A stretch of DNA of 64,000 nt from Roridomyces roridus (GCA_029378245.1 JARKIF010000009.1:1116001-1180000), one strand, 5' to 3'. Shown: positions 31,603 through 42,695, numbered from the stretch's first letter. The notes: generated by a model from the sequence alone, not told the origin. Made by a program: numbers and translations.

Positions 31603-33202
31603 CTAGGAAGAAGCGAGCTGCACAGCCCGCTCGGCGGCGTCGTCTAAGCTATCGAAAGCAATTATCTTGAGTCCAGACTCTTTAATCATCTCCTTGGCCT
31701 CCTTTTCCATCGTCCCCTTGAGCCGGACGACCAATGGGATTTTGAGACCCAATTCCTTGGTGGCCTTGATAACGCCCTCGGCGATGTAATCGCAACGCAT
31801 AATACCTATTGGAAAATGAGAGGGGAAAGAAATGGGTCAAAAGTTATTTACCGCCGAAAATGTTGATAAAGATGCTCTTGACTTTGGGGTCAGCGAGCAA
31901 GATTTCAAATGCCTTCTTGACGGTGTCGGGAGTAGCGCCTCCTCCGACGTCCAGGAAATTGGCAGGGTTGCCTCCGTGAAGGGAAAGCACATCCATGGTG
32001 GCCATGGCCAGACCAGCGCCGTTAACCAAGCACCCAACGTTTCCGTCGAGTTTGATAAAGTTGAGGTTCGCTTTCTGGGCCTCGACTTCAGAAGGCTCCT
32101 CTTGCGAAATATCACGCATGGCGAAAATGTCTTGCTGGCGGAAGTCGGCGTTGTCGTCAAAACCAAACTTGGCATCCATGCTATTGGGGATTCAGCCAGT
32201 GAAGAAAAATGTGGAAGGCAAATATTAACCAAAGGACATGGCCGTCGTCAGTCTCGGCCATAGGGTTGATTTCAATTTGAGTCGCATCTTTTTCCTTGAA
32301 GATCTTGTACAGGTTGATGAAGATGTCGGCAGCTTCCCCTTGGGCTCCGTCCTTGAGACCCAGTTTGGCGGCAACGTCGAGTGCCTCTTGTTTACTGAGG
32401 CCGTTCTGGAAGCTGATGGGGGTGGTGATAATGGCGTCGGGGTCCTTGGCGGCGACCTCCTCGATGTTCATTCCACCCTGGGCAGAAGCGACGAGGACGA
32501 CGCCTTGGGAAACACGGTCGTTGAGAACGGCAACATAGTATTCGTGCTTGGGGTTGCGGCGTTCAGCCAGCATGACCTAGATTACATCGTCAAGATGTGG
32601 GAATGGACTTTGATGGAATATAGCGTTACCGCATTGCAGACGCGGCCTGCAGCGCCAGTCTGCTTTGTGATAAGCTTGAAGCCAAGCATCTTTGACGCAT
32701 ACTCCTTGGCCTGCTCGGGGCTTGAGGGTATATTCAGCTGGGGGCCTCAACGGAGCGCGTCATAACCGCACCTGCTAACCATGTGTACTCCGCCCTTGAA
32801 GCCACTGTCGAACGTTCCCTTTCCACGTCCACCAGCGAGAACCTGAGCCTTGATGACAAGCTCGTCTTTACCTGAGTGGAGATGAGCTGGCTCGAGATCG
32901 AACGTCGTCAGAGACACGGACCGAAATTCTTTGCGACATTGTAGGCCTCCTCCGGGGTCTTGGCTGCGATACTCTTGGGTGTAGGGATTCCGTACTGGTG
33001 TTTCCGCAGTGAATGACGCGTCCAGGCAGTCGAATTGAAATAATTACAGAGTTGAGCAGAGTGACGGACTGATATTCATGCAGAGAAAGGAAGCGCCTCT
33101 GACCGGCAGATGCAGCCTGTTGCGGAAGATGAGTCGGGACATTCGGGGCATGCTGGGACATACTCTAGCCACTGTGCGCGCTGTCCTCAAAGTCGAGAGC
33201 AT
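31603..33202 (-). CDS. LSC2: Succinate-CoA ligase (ADP-forming) subunit beta, mitochondrial
   Basis: TCA-cycle enzyme converting succinyl-CoA to succinate with ATP formation. Exon 1 ([13 protein letters not shown], start 33202) is a basic mitochondrial presequence joined at phase 0 by a 44-nt intron to [17 protein letters not shown]. Then [20 protein letters not shown] (ATP-grasp), [40 protein letters not shown] and the C-terminal domain [40 protein letters not shown] and [20 protein letters not shown]. Ends [13 protein letters not shown]. The alternative start [11 protein letters not shown] at 33161 lies inside the first intron and gives no presequence, so was not used. Seven or more exons, all joins in frame. 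Confidence 0.95.
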
Positions 33203-33533
33203 GTCGGTACGGAAGGAAGATTGGGATTCCTGTGGCAGTGCGCGGCGTTAGAGAAAAGCGGAGGGCCAAATAAAAAACAACTTGTTCAGAGCAACGACGA
33301 CGGTCGAAATCTTGTTGGTTTTCTTCCTGTCTCTTCCTCGTTCGCGAGTCATCTCTGGAAGACCGACTTCTCCCCTTGAGTTCGACCCGTCTATCTCTCC
33401 GTGGGCTGGTCGAAATTAGGTGGCAGACACATCAATTGTATCCGTTGTATTCCGTGTAGAATTTTGATTTGCGTGCAGGCCTGTGGTGCATCGAGGCATC
33501 GAGGCAAACGCGCCTTGTCCGCGTTCCTCCGTG

Positions 33534-33540
33534 TATAAAA
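33534..33540 (+). promoter_or_regulatory. TATA box of the DinB-like gene
   Basis: TATAAAA at 33534-33540. With a typical 25-35 bp spacing transcription would begin near 33565-33575, downstream of the ATG at 33559, favouring the next in-frame ATG at 33583. Confidence 0.5.
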
Positions 33541-33582
33541 GAAAACCCTATCCGCCCCATGTCCAGACCCACCCCCGCCGTC

Positions 33583-34416
33583 ATGCAATCAGAAGAGAAT
33601 TTCGCCGTCGAGCAGCCCTCCGAGGAGACTACCCTTTCTCAGTTGCTCCAAGTCTCCAAGACTGTCCTTCAGCAAGGTCCGTCGACTGTGGCCATTGCGC
33701 AGGAATTTAATCGTGCTTCGTAGGCGTCGACTTGCTGGACAATCACATCGTTTCCAACGAGCAACTCGTCACACAATCTCAGTATCTCCCTGGCTCGACT
33801 ATCGGTGCGTTCATTCACTTGTAGTTTGCTTCCACTGGAAGAACTTGTACCAGGCAAACACCTCCGTCATTCCCGAGACCACTTTGAACTCCTCTTGGAC
33901 TGCATCGAATCCCTACCGCCGTATGTTCTCTCTTACGATGTCCGACTGCGGAACACTCCCATGGAAGGCGGCAAGCAAGCCGCTAGAGATGCATTGGCAG
34001 CCACCATTCAGCGGCTCGACCAGATTATTCCCCGAGCAGACGCCTCCACTCGACTAACTCTCCAAGCCGTCACCCCGTACCTCCAGGAGTTTGACACGAG
34101 TTTCGGTCGCTGAGGTCTGTCGCCAGCTATGCCCTGCGGCATTGACTCACTGGCCTCGTCAGCTATGGTTCGCGGCGCTCCATTGTGTTCACCACTGGTC
34201 AATGGTGAGGCTCTTTGACTATCATCTGTATCCTGTCCTGACCAGCTTGTTTGCAGGTCCGCGTCATTGCAGGAGAACTTGTGAGCTTCCGTCGTGCTTG
34301 TATCCCAGTGCTGACTCTCGCAGAACATCAAATTGGCCAGTGATTTTGGTTTCGCTCCTTCGACCCTCGTGTATCAAGGCAGGGATGACGCGCCGCTAGG
34401 CAAAGCAAAGATATAA
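33583..34416 (+). CDS. DinB/YfiT-like four-helix-bundle protein
   Basis: About 190 residues. Spliced: MQSEENFAVEQPSEETTLSQ, LLQVSKTVLQQGVDLLDNHI, VSNEQLVTQSQYLPGSTI, LRHSRDHFELLLDCIESLPP, VLSYDVRLRNTPMEGGKQAA, LQEFDTSFGRELWFAALHCV HHWSMVR, and LASDFGFAPSTLVYQGRDDA. The His of HSRDH and the HxxxH-like HCVHHW are spaced as the metal-binding triad of the DinB superfamily, a family mostly known from bacteria (bacillithiol and mycothiol-type transferases). An ATG 24 bp upstream (33559, MSRPTPAV) is also in frame; the TATA position argues for 33583. Function not known in fungi. Confidence 0.75.
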
Positions 34417-34578
34417 CTGCACCTGTATCCATTAGTATTATACACGTCTTTATAGTTTTGAGTCGGGTCTCGTCTTTAATGTCACCCACCTTCGTGGCAG
34501 TGCATCGAACTTATCCCAAACCGTCAAGATCTCCTCCCTCCCGAATTATGAACCCGTGAGATACGCCCAGGAAAAATC

Positions 34579-36609
34579 ATGGCACATATGATTCCACTCG
34601 AGGGAGAGACTAGCAAGAAGCGTGTCGTACGAGCCGGATTTTCTGCTCTCGTTCCTGTGCTCAACCCGCCATACAGTGCTATTTTTTCGATTCTGACATT
34701 GGGGGGTTCCACTATGGCCCCGGGCATCCGTAAGGCCTCTCTCTTTCACTGGGATTCTCATTTTAGGCTTGCAGGATGAAACCAACGCGGATACGGATGT
34801 GCCATTCCTTGGTCATGAACTACGGTCTGTACAAAAAGATGGAAATATTCGTCAGTCGTCTTCTCTGTTTTCGCGTTACGATGAGTTTCATATGACTTCA
34901 GCGCGCGAAACCAGCGACCAGGCGCGAAATGACCCAGTTCCACTCGGACGAATACGTCGAATTCCTCAATCGCATCACACCCAGTAATATGAATTCATAC
35001 GTCAAGGAACAGCACAAATGTCGGTCCATTTTTTTTATCAGAGTCGACCTCTCAATTTTCACCCAGACAATGTCGGTGACGACTGCCCTGTGTTTGACGG
35101 GCTGTTTGATTACTGCTCCATATCGGCCGGTGGCTCTATGGGTTCGTGTATTATCAATCTTGATTCGTTTTGCTGATGGTTTTTTCAGAGGGTGCGGCCA
35201 GACTGAGCCGTGACAAGTGCGACATTGCAATAAATTGGGCCGGTGGTTTGCACCACGCCAAGAAGAGCGAGGCCAGTGGCTTCTGCTATGTCAATGGTAC
35301 CTCGTTCCTTGTTGCAGCGATACCATTCTTACCTTGATGCAGATATCGTGCTTGGTATCCTCGAACTTTTGCGGTACCACAATCGTGTGCTGTACATTGA
35401 CATTGACGTGCATCACGGAGATGGTGTAGAGGAGGCATTCTACACCACAGACCGCGTCATGACGGTCAGTTTTCACAAGTACGGAGAGTACTTTCCAGGC
35501 ACGGGTGAACTACGCGTGAGAATCTCCTTTCTTCTGCGTGGACGCCTTGTTTAATATTTGCAAAGGATATCGGCGTCATGAAAGGCAAACATTATTCCCT
35601 CAACTTTCCGCTGCGAGACGGGATATCGGATGAGAATTACAAATCGGTCTTTGAGCCGGTCATACAACAAGTCATGGTTTCTTATAACCCCTCCGCTATC
35701 GTGCTGCAGTGCGGCACTGACTCGCTATCCGGCTGACAAACTTGGCTGTCTCAACCTCTCCATGCGCGGTCCATGCCAATTGCGTCAAATTTGTCAAATC
35801 GTTCAATCGCCCATTACTGCTCTCGGCGGCGGAGGGTACACTATGCGCAATGTCAGTCGGGCATGGGCATACGAAACCGGTCTAGCTGCTGGGGTGGAAT
35901 TAGGACCCGGTTGGTTTGTTTCTCTCCGCTGAAACATAAATTATTGAATTTGTCTCCAGAAATTCCGGTAAACGAGTACTACGAGTACTTTGGTCCGGAT
36001 TATGAGCTCGACGTCAAGTCGTCCAATATGGACGACATGAACACGCCCTGCTTATTTGGATCGAGTGAAGCGTATTGTAATGGAGAACCTCCGCCAAACT
36101 GGGGGCCCTCCTGGCATTCAGATGTCAGGCAAGTACCAGAATAGTCCACCACCGTTTGTCATCTGATTTCCCGTTAGATATCCCGTCTCTTCCCATAGAC
36201 TTTGAGGACCCCAATGAAGACGAGGACTTGATTCCCCCTGACACCCGCCGGCACCGTCGCATGCTTGATTCGCGGCGACAGGCCGATGGAGAGCTGTCGG
36301 ACTCTGACGACGAAGGTGAAGGCGGTCGGACAAACCACTGCCGGCCATCGGATTGCAGACAGCACGAGCCGAGCGAACGGGAATGAAGGCGCGGCTGGGC
36401 GCAAGTTTGGGATCTTGGCATCGGCATCGACGAGTGCTGGGGCGGGGCCAAGTGGGCATACCACGGCTGCCCACATTCTTTCGGGGGACGGCAAGATGGA
36501 CGTGGATGACACTGTCGGTACACCGAGTTCGACTGAGAATGAGTCAAACGGCGGTGAGAAGACAAATGGGGTCCACCAGGCTGAAGACGAGATGGCCGTG
36601 GATTCCTAG
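34579..36609 (+). CDS. RPD3: Class I histone deacetylase, RPD3 type (with frame breaks)
   Basis: Zinc deacetylase of the Rpd3/Sin3 complexes. Reads [120 protein letters not shown] and [16 protein letters not shown], with the His-Asp charge relay and metal ligands present. Tail: acidic, ending EDEMAVDS, reached through a 46-nt intron. From 35.73 kb the frame breaks four times: one extra base near 35734 (SLSG|DKLG), one near 35771 (RG|HANCV), one missing near 35821 ([10 protein letters not shown]), and one extra near 36050 (NTP|YLDRVKR). Flanking residues stay highly conserved, so these look like sequence errors rather than decay. Closer to Rpd3 than Hos2 ([23 protein letters not shown]). Confidence 0.9.
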
Positions 36610-36713
36610 TGTATTTTTTGTGTATTGTACTTTTGTGCTATCGAATGCTTTCGGAAACAGACGCGACCGTGTGTATGAGTCAGCAACTCCTCTCTTGCTT
36701 CTTGCCACCATTC

Positions 36714-37748
36714 ATGGCCGACCGCGCACCTCAGCAAAGCACATCAACCCTCCCGTTGACGCCCGAGCAAATCAAACAAATCGAGATAAATCGTCTGAAA
36801 GCAAAGGCCAAGCAGAGGCAGCGCGAAGAGGAGCAGTCTACGAGCAATGCTCCCAACTCGAACAACAAGCGACCTCTCAGTGTCGTGCCTGCAACCTCCA
36901 ACTCTCCCACTGCCCCTGGACCATCCAAGTCCAAGCCGCTGAACCGTGACTCGCGGCTGGGCAAGTATTTCGAGTATGATTTGTCCAAGATGGCGAATTC
37001 CAAGGGTGGGTTTCTGATCGAGGATGACAAGGAGGTCGACGAGGATATGCTGCGCAAAGAGAAGGAGCGTGAACTGCAGCGGATAAAGAAGAACATGGAG
37101 CCAGGCGCGTGCGACACTCCTTGGCATATATTTCTCATTCACACACAAGTGCAGCGGTGTACTTGGATCCTGCACTTAATCCAAATGTCGGGAGTGTCAA
37201 TCTTGGTCAATTGATCATGAATTCAGAAAGACTTTTGGCTGTCTCGTGTGCAAGACGTGCCAGAACGACAAGCCCGAAATGTACAGTCTGTTGACTAAAA
37301 CCGAGTGCAAGCAGGACTATCTCTTGACCGACCGTGCGTCCATCGTACTCTGAGCCCTACTGTGCAGCTCACGTCGCTTCTAGCCGAGCTACGGGACGAG
37401 GAGGCACTGCCGCACATGCTCAAGGCGAACCCCCACAAATCTACGTTTGCAAATATGATGCTATACCTGCGATATCAGGTGGAAGAGTTTGCCTGGCAAA
37501 AGTGGGGCTCTCCGGAGGCGCTGGATGCCGAGTATGAGCGGCGTACGGCAGACAAGAGTAAGAAGAAGAATCGCAAGTTTGAGGAGGGACTACGCGATTT
37601 GCGGCGACGGACGAAGGAGTCTGTGTGGCAGCGCAAGAAGGACGAGGAGCACAAGCACGTTTTCGGACCAGTATCTACGAGGAGGGGAGGTTCGGGGCAG
37701 CAGGTGTGCACAATGTGTGGATTTACCATAGATTTTGAGGAGCTTTGA
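36714..37748 (+). CDS. RAD14: DNA damage recognition protein RAD14/XPA (one frame break)
   Basis: Nucleotide-excision-repair scaffold binding damaged DNA. N-terminal helix TPEQIKQIEINRLKAKAKQR, then RLGKYFEYDLSKMANSKGGF, the zinc finger CRECQSWSIDHEFRKTFGC followed by VCKTC, then EMYSLLTKTECKQDYLLTDP, ELRDEEALPHMLKANPHKST and MMLYLRYQVEEFAWQKWGSP. Ends with a second CxxC region VCTMCGFTIDFEEL. Between YLDPALNP and KCRECQ the frame is off by one: CCAAATG at 37181-37187 would need one more A. Family members read straight through here, so a missing base is likely. Intron 37334-37381 gives DPELRDEE. Start at 36714 (MADRAPQQ). Confidence 0.9.
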
Positions 37749-37844
37749 ATCCTGGCCGCAGGAGCCGTAATCAAATGCATTACAACCATCTTCGCTTCGG
37801 CCTGAATCAGCTGCTGATTCTTAACTTATTCCTCCTCCTCCTCC

Positions 37845-39202
37845 ATGGCATCTCCTCAGCCTGAAGAATGGCACCACGAGACAATAGCGACGTCGCTCGA
37901 ACTGGAGCGCTTTGAAGTTGACCTCTTCCGTTCCAAAACACTCTGGCTTCCGACGCGCGCCCGGGGCGTTTTCGGCGGGTAGCAAGTCCTCTACACGGTC
38001 CAATTGAATCTCAACGGTGAACACTAGGCAGGTCATCAGCCAGGCCCTCGTATCCGCTACAAACAGCGTCGATCCCGAGTTCGGACTGCATGTATGTCGG
38101 CTTCCCAATAACATATTGTTTTCTTTAACCCCTCCCAGTCCCTTCATGTGGGTTTTCATGGCATGAACAGGGCTTCAATTGAAAGAAACGCAGTGCTACT
38201 TTCTCTCGAGCGCGTCTGCTGCAACGCCCATCGTGTATCAAGTCGAACGGCTGCGTGACGGTCGCTCGTACCTCACCCGTGCAGTCAAGGCCATTCAGAA
38301 TGGGCAAGGGCTACCATCCTTTTGCTGTGTGCGTAGATTGACGCGCCCCTCTTAGGCGGATCGTCTTCATGATGATGTGTTCGTTCTCGAAAGAGGAGCC
38401 ATGGCAGCCGACGGGCCAATGGCGCATGCCGGTGAGCCCGCCCCCGCCGGACGAGTGTCAGCTCGAAGAGGACCGCTATGCTGCGATGCTCAAAGAGGAC
38501 GGCATCCACCCGAAAATTCGCCAGATTTACGCTGAATTCATCAGCGAACGGTCGAGGAGCCCGATTGCGATTAAGATTGCTGTAGAGGGCGACACGTCCG
38601 TGGCGGGCATGACGCGCTTCATGTACTGGATGAAGGCGCGTAACATCCCTGGGTACGACGCGCCTTTTCAAAAGTGCATCCTGAGCTACATGTCGGACTT
38701 GTACCTGCAAGTTTATCTCGCGTTTTTCGACGCTTCACGGTTGACTGGTGTACAGGCTGGGTGCGGCTGCCAAAACTCTCGGGCTTGAACGATTTGCCAA
38801 GGGACCAATGGCGACAAGCATGATGTCCACGATTGACCACTCAATATGTTTCTACGAGTATGCGTTTATAATCTTGCCGACGCAGAGCTAACCTTTCGTT
38901 CAGCAACTCATTCGATTGCGGCGACTGGCTGTTATATGTCGTAGGTGGCTTGAATTCACATGTGAAAATAAAGCTGACTCGGGTAGATGGCCTCCCCGCG
39001 TGCAGCGTCAGGCCGTGCAATCATCTATGGCCAAGTGCGTAGCCAAGTTTGCGAGAATGATAGCATACTGATTGACATTAGCTGTACACAACGACGGGCA
39101 CATTGGTAGCAGGTGACGACGCAGGAGGGAGTGGTACGGGCTGATAGACGAGGCCCCGAAGGCCAAGCTTTAGACATAGAATATCTTGGACGCCAACGAT
39201 AA
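37845..39202 (+). CDS. Acyl-CoA thioesterase II (TesB/ACOT8 type), one frame break
   Basis: Peroxisomal-type enzyme splitting acyl-CoA to fatty acid and CoA by a double hotdog fold. Reads LELERFEVDLFRSKTLWLPT, ARGVFGGQVISQALVSATNS, VDPEFGLHSLHCYF, TPIVYQVERLRDGRSYLTRA, QNGQVIFMMMCSFSKEEPWQ (join approximate), and TIDHSICFYENSFDCGDWLL followed by MASPRAASGRAIIYGQLYTT. The catalytic Asp (in DHSICF) and the second-domain motif are present. In the last strand TGTLVA is followed by a shifted TTQEGVVRADRRG: an extra G at 39112-39113 breaks frame. As read, the protein stops at 39144; with one base fewer it runs to 39202. No SKL peroxisomal signal seen at either end. Confidence 0.88.
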
Positions 39203-39293
39203 TCCAGCATACTTTTGGGTGGTAAATCTCGATACATGGGTGGTTGTCTGAGAGATGCAATAAGAAAAAGACTAGAACATGGACATGGCGAAT

Positions 39294-39695
39294 CTAGTTT
39301 TTCCGACGGAACGAGCACCCTAGAGAAGAGGTCAGGAAGGGATGAATATGAGGAGGTAGTAGGACGCACCCTCAGTCAGACGAGCTTTGCCTCCCGTGGG
39401 CTGGCACAGGACGCTTGCACACGAGCCGCAGAGAACGACGGTGTGGGCGTGCGAGAAGACAGTAGTGATGGTGAAGCAGCCTGAAAAATCTGAGGAGACG
39501 AAGGGAGTAGCGTAGGCAGGACAGGACGGACCAGGGCACTTGACGTCCATGAAGTAAGAGTTGGGCGACTGTACCAGACGCTTGAGCTTGTGCTGGCGCT
39601 TTTCGAGTTCGGCGGAGGGGTTGAGGAGGTCGACGGCGAGAGTCTGAGAGGGATGTCAGCGCTATCGGCGGCGACGACGAGGACGGACTCGCCAT
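39294..39695 (-). CDS. RPS27: 40S ribosomal protein S27
   Basis: Small-subunit zinc ribosomal protein. Exon 2 reads [20 protein letters not shown] and [16 protein letters not shown], exon 3 [20 protein letters not shown] and [18 protein letters not shown], exon 4 CSFRRKN. The CPGC and CGSC pairs bind zinc. The first intron lies right after the start codon (ATGGCG...), as is common for S27 genes. However its phase is off by one base: ATGGCGA|GTCCGT joined to CTCAG|ACTCTC does not reach the LAVDLL frame, so either one base is wrong or a non-standard site is used. Otherwise complete and conserved. Confidence 0.93.
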
Positions 39696-40259
39696 GGCTT
39701 TTGGCTTTGGTGGTGGAAGAGCAAAACTAGTCAGTATCACGCTGAGTTTGAATTTGATATACGGCACTCGGCACCGCCGAGTTGACTCTTTCCTACTCTC
39801 ATGTGACACGTTTTTTTATCTTCTCACTGTTTGCCAAAGAGCTCTTTGTCTAGGGCGCCGACGCCACCAGAAAGACAAAGGATATACATCTTCTGGAAGC
39901 TCTTTTTGTGTTTGTACGCAGAGAAGAACAAGGCTCAATTGTTCGAGCATTGTACCCAATATAGAAAGGCCGCCTTATTGTACTCTCCAGTATAAAGACT
40001 TGGAGGCGCTCCCCGCTCTCTCAGTGTTCCGGCCTCTCCCCTCCACACACGAATCATCCGTCGCCTTGTTTCGGCTCTCACATTTGGTCAGTGCTGATCA
40101 GGAGTGTTACATTTCAAAAAATAATTTGTTTCCAGACCCACGACCACTCGTTATAACCTTATTTGCTTTTCACGTCTCTACCCTCTCTCGTCTTCCGCGC
40201 GCTTTCCACCGCATATAATATCATCGCCGGCCGATCTCCACATTCGATTCATACCCATC
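39696..40259. promoter_or_regulatory. Divergent promoter region, RPS27 / BTG gene
   Basis: No gene in 564 bp. A TATAAA word at 39991-39996 on the plus strand could serve the BTG gene with a 5' leader of about 230 nt; the leader is rich in CT blocks before the ATG. Confidence 0.4.
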
Positions 40260-41156
40260 ATGTCTTCCTCTCTCGCTGCATCCGTCGTCCACGCCGTCTC
40301 ATACCTCACGCGCCCTCTCTTCTCCTCTTACGCCCCCGACGTCGTGGTCAAGCTCCAGCTTGTCCTCGAGGCTAATCTCACCGCCCACTACGCCCAGTCT
40401 TGGGACTCTTCGGACCCCCTCCGTGGGTCCAGCCGTCGCTGCCTCACCCTTTCCTCCGAGTGCCTGCCGCCGCGCGCAGTCTATGCTGCCTGCATTGCCG
40501 CAGGTGTCCAGTGGTTTGACTGGATTGCAGTCCTGTCGCTCGGTGGCCGCGAAATCGAGCTGTTTGTCGATCCCGGCTGCGTGTCCGTCCGCCTCGACCG
40601 CCAGAGCCCCCTTATCACCGTCTGGTCCGATGCGACCCCGTCTCCGGTCATGCCGTCCAAGCGGCCCACCGTGCTCGGCGAGTCCCGTGTCCAGCCGGTC
40701 CAGGCCTGCCCCAAAAAGACCCTCGCTCAGCAGCTGCTCGAGGAAGACAGTGAATCCGACGAGCAGATCTTTACCATGATCGCCGACGAGATCTGCGCAC
40801 CCACCTGGATGACTCCCGTCCTCGCAGAGTTCCCCAAACAGCGCTCGCTGTCCCCCTTGTCCGCCATCTCATCTCACTCGCGCTCCAGCTCCCGTTCCTC
40901 CAACTCGAGCTCGGGACTTTCCTTCTCTTCCGTCGAGTCGTCCCGCTCGCTGTCGAGCGACGAGAACGGCCACCCTCGTCAATCCCGTCGCGAGCGTGCC
41001 CGCCAGGCTCGCGTTTTCATCGACACGTCCAAGAACGAGGTCACTCCCTACGACGGTGGCAAGACCACCGTCCTCACTGGCGGCGTTATGCTCGGCGGCG
41101 GCCCCAAGAAGGCCCCCCGCGAGGCCAACGGCTGGCGATCGGTCATGCGCAACTAG
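40260..41156 (+). CDS. BTG/Tob anti-proliferative family protein
   Basis: Intronless, 298 residues, unusual in this window. The BTG domain fills residues about 1-115: VSYLTRPLFSSYAPDVVVKL, LEANLTAHYAQSWDSSDPLR, GSSRRCLTLSSECLPPRAVY, AACIAAGVQWFDWIAVLSLG and GREIELFVDPGCVSVRLDRQ, corresponding to the family boxes A and B. BTG/Tob proteins bind the Caf1 deadenylase of CCR4-NOT and promote mRNA decay. The rest is a Ser/Arg-rich linker (SHSRSSSRSSNSSSGLSFSS) and a conserved end RARQARVFIDTSKNEVTPYD and GGKTTVLTGGVMLGGGPKKA. Codon use is strongly C-rich at third positions, suggesting high expression. Confidence 0.88.
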   Translation: MSSSLAASVVHAVSYLTRPLFSSYAPDVVVKLQLVLEANLTAHYAQSWDSSDPLRGSSRRCLTLSSECLPPRAVYAACIAAGVQWFDWIAVLSLGGREIELFVDPGCVSVRLDRQSPLITVWSDATPSPVMPSKRPTVLGESRVQPVQACPKKTLAQQLLEEDSESDEQIFTMIADEICAPTWMTPVLAEFPKQRSLSPLSAISSHSRSSSRSSNSSSGLSFSSVESSRSLSSDENGHPRQSRRERARQARVFIDTSKNEVTPYDGGKTTVLTGGVMLGGGPKKAPREANGWRSVMRN

Positions 41157-42695
41157 ACGCATGCCTGCAGCTATTTTTTTTTCACGCTCTCATCATCACT
41201 CACTTTCATTCCATCTACGCACACTCACGATACCAAACGCAACATCACGAAAGCTGCACCAACGAAATACTTAATCCGGACTATCCCTGTGCACTACCCT
41301 ACATATCCCTTTGGCATTCTACGTCTAGTGTGCTCACACTCACTGTTTTTCTATCACTTCTTGTGTAGCACCACCATCGCAAACTACCGCACCCGGACTC
41401 TTTGATACCTGGGCTAGCATACTGATACATTTAATCTGCCTTTCAGACGACCTAATCCTTGTCCATACTTACCTACCTTTACCGTCGAGTAATTCGCCCT
41501 TGCGGCCTGGTGTATACAAAAATCAAATTGTCTTGTACAACATTTGGTGGTCGTTTCAAAACAGCTCCGCATCCGCGCGTTCGAATGTACCTGCTTCATC
41601 TTTGGTTCCGCAACCGCGCGACGTGTTACGACCGACAAGCGGATGGTAATTGTGGCGGCCACGAGAGATGCGGTTGCAAAGTCAAGTTGGCCATATGGAA
41701 AACAGATAGGGTCAAGTTATTCTATTAGCTGCCAGGCCGACACTTTTTCTGGAAAACTGGACGCCAATTGAAGATAATATACAACTGCACTGACATCTGG
41801 AAGCATTCAATCTTCTGGACGTAAACTTGTGTATTGAATTCGCAACAAACTTGGGCGACGGGAGCTTATAAAACCCAAGTGACGATCGACGACTTGCGGG
41901 GAAATTAACGATCGACGAGTTGCAGCCAAGACTCAGCGCACGAGGGACTTGGTTTCAACTTGTGCTTCGCGACGCGGAAAGGTCAGCGATCCATACCGAC
42001 TAATGGCGAGTGTATGACTCTTGCAATACTGGTTGGGATGCACGCCACAAAATGGTCTGTTTATTTCATTCGGATGAATGGCATTAATGGCGGAAGATAC
42101 ATCCGGTGCACTTTGCTTCGTCCAGCTCCAAGCCGTGGAATTAGACCAGTACGTCGAGTTTGACGTCTGAAAAGAACGCCGCGGCCAGCCCAATATCCAG
42201 AAGATGATGCATTTGTGGAGTCTCACCAACGGTGAACCGTCATCGATTCATCTTCTACTCAATCCTAGCCACCACAACATTGATTAGCACTGAATTCCCA
42301 TGTGTCCCGTCTCCGACTCACCACAAAATATAGTCATCCGTTCCACCGCCTTACGCGTCCTCTTACATACGCGTCGGCGGCGAGATGTATTATTATCCAA
42401 AATGAGATATCGTGATGACCGAAAAAGGACTCTGTTGATTGGAAGTAGTGTGTGTCTGAGGGGAGTCTGAGGCTCCAGGAGAAAGGCCTGTGGAGGCCGT
42501 TGGAATAGGCTGGCCAGCGGCACGGGAAACTGAGCATCAAGGCGGAGTCGAAGGAGCTCATCGACTCCACCCGACGTCATTTTTGCGCATTCTTGTCGCT
42601 CCTCTTACAAGCGGCGCCAACGGAATGACGAGGCATATAAAGGAGGTGAATTCAGTGGGGGGTAGAACATATCCTTCAGAAACATACCCCTCATA
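41157..42695. other. 1.5-kb intergenic stretch
   Basis: The largest gene-free gap in the window. No frame has family similarity. A TATAAAA at about 41867 is followed by two direct copies of a 16-base word (ACGATCGACGASTTGC, near 41882 and 41909). A 49-residue frame from about 42015 (MTLAILVGMHATKWSVYF) could be a small peptide but has no other support. Confidence 0.4.
42636..42641 (+). promoter_or_regulatory. TATA box of the small gene at 42696
   Basis: TATAAA 55 bp before the ATG, in the context GGCATATAAAGGAGG. Suggests a regulated gene with a leader of about 25 nt. Confidence 0.55.

Noticed and set aside
33100..33161. Start of LSC2 at [11 protein letters not shown]
   Set aside because: It lies in a canonical intron; the exon upstream supplies a mitochondrial presequence in frame.
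33559..33582. Upstream ATG of the DinB-like gene as the start
   Set aside because: It lies only 18 bp after the TATA box, probably upstream of the transcription start; kept as an alternative.
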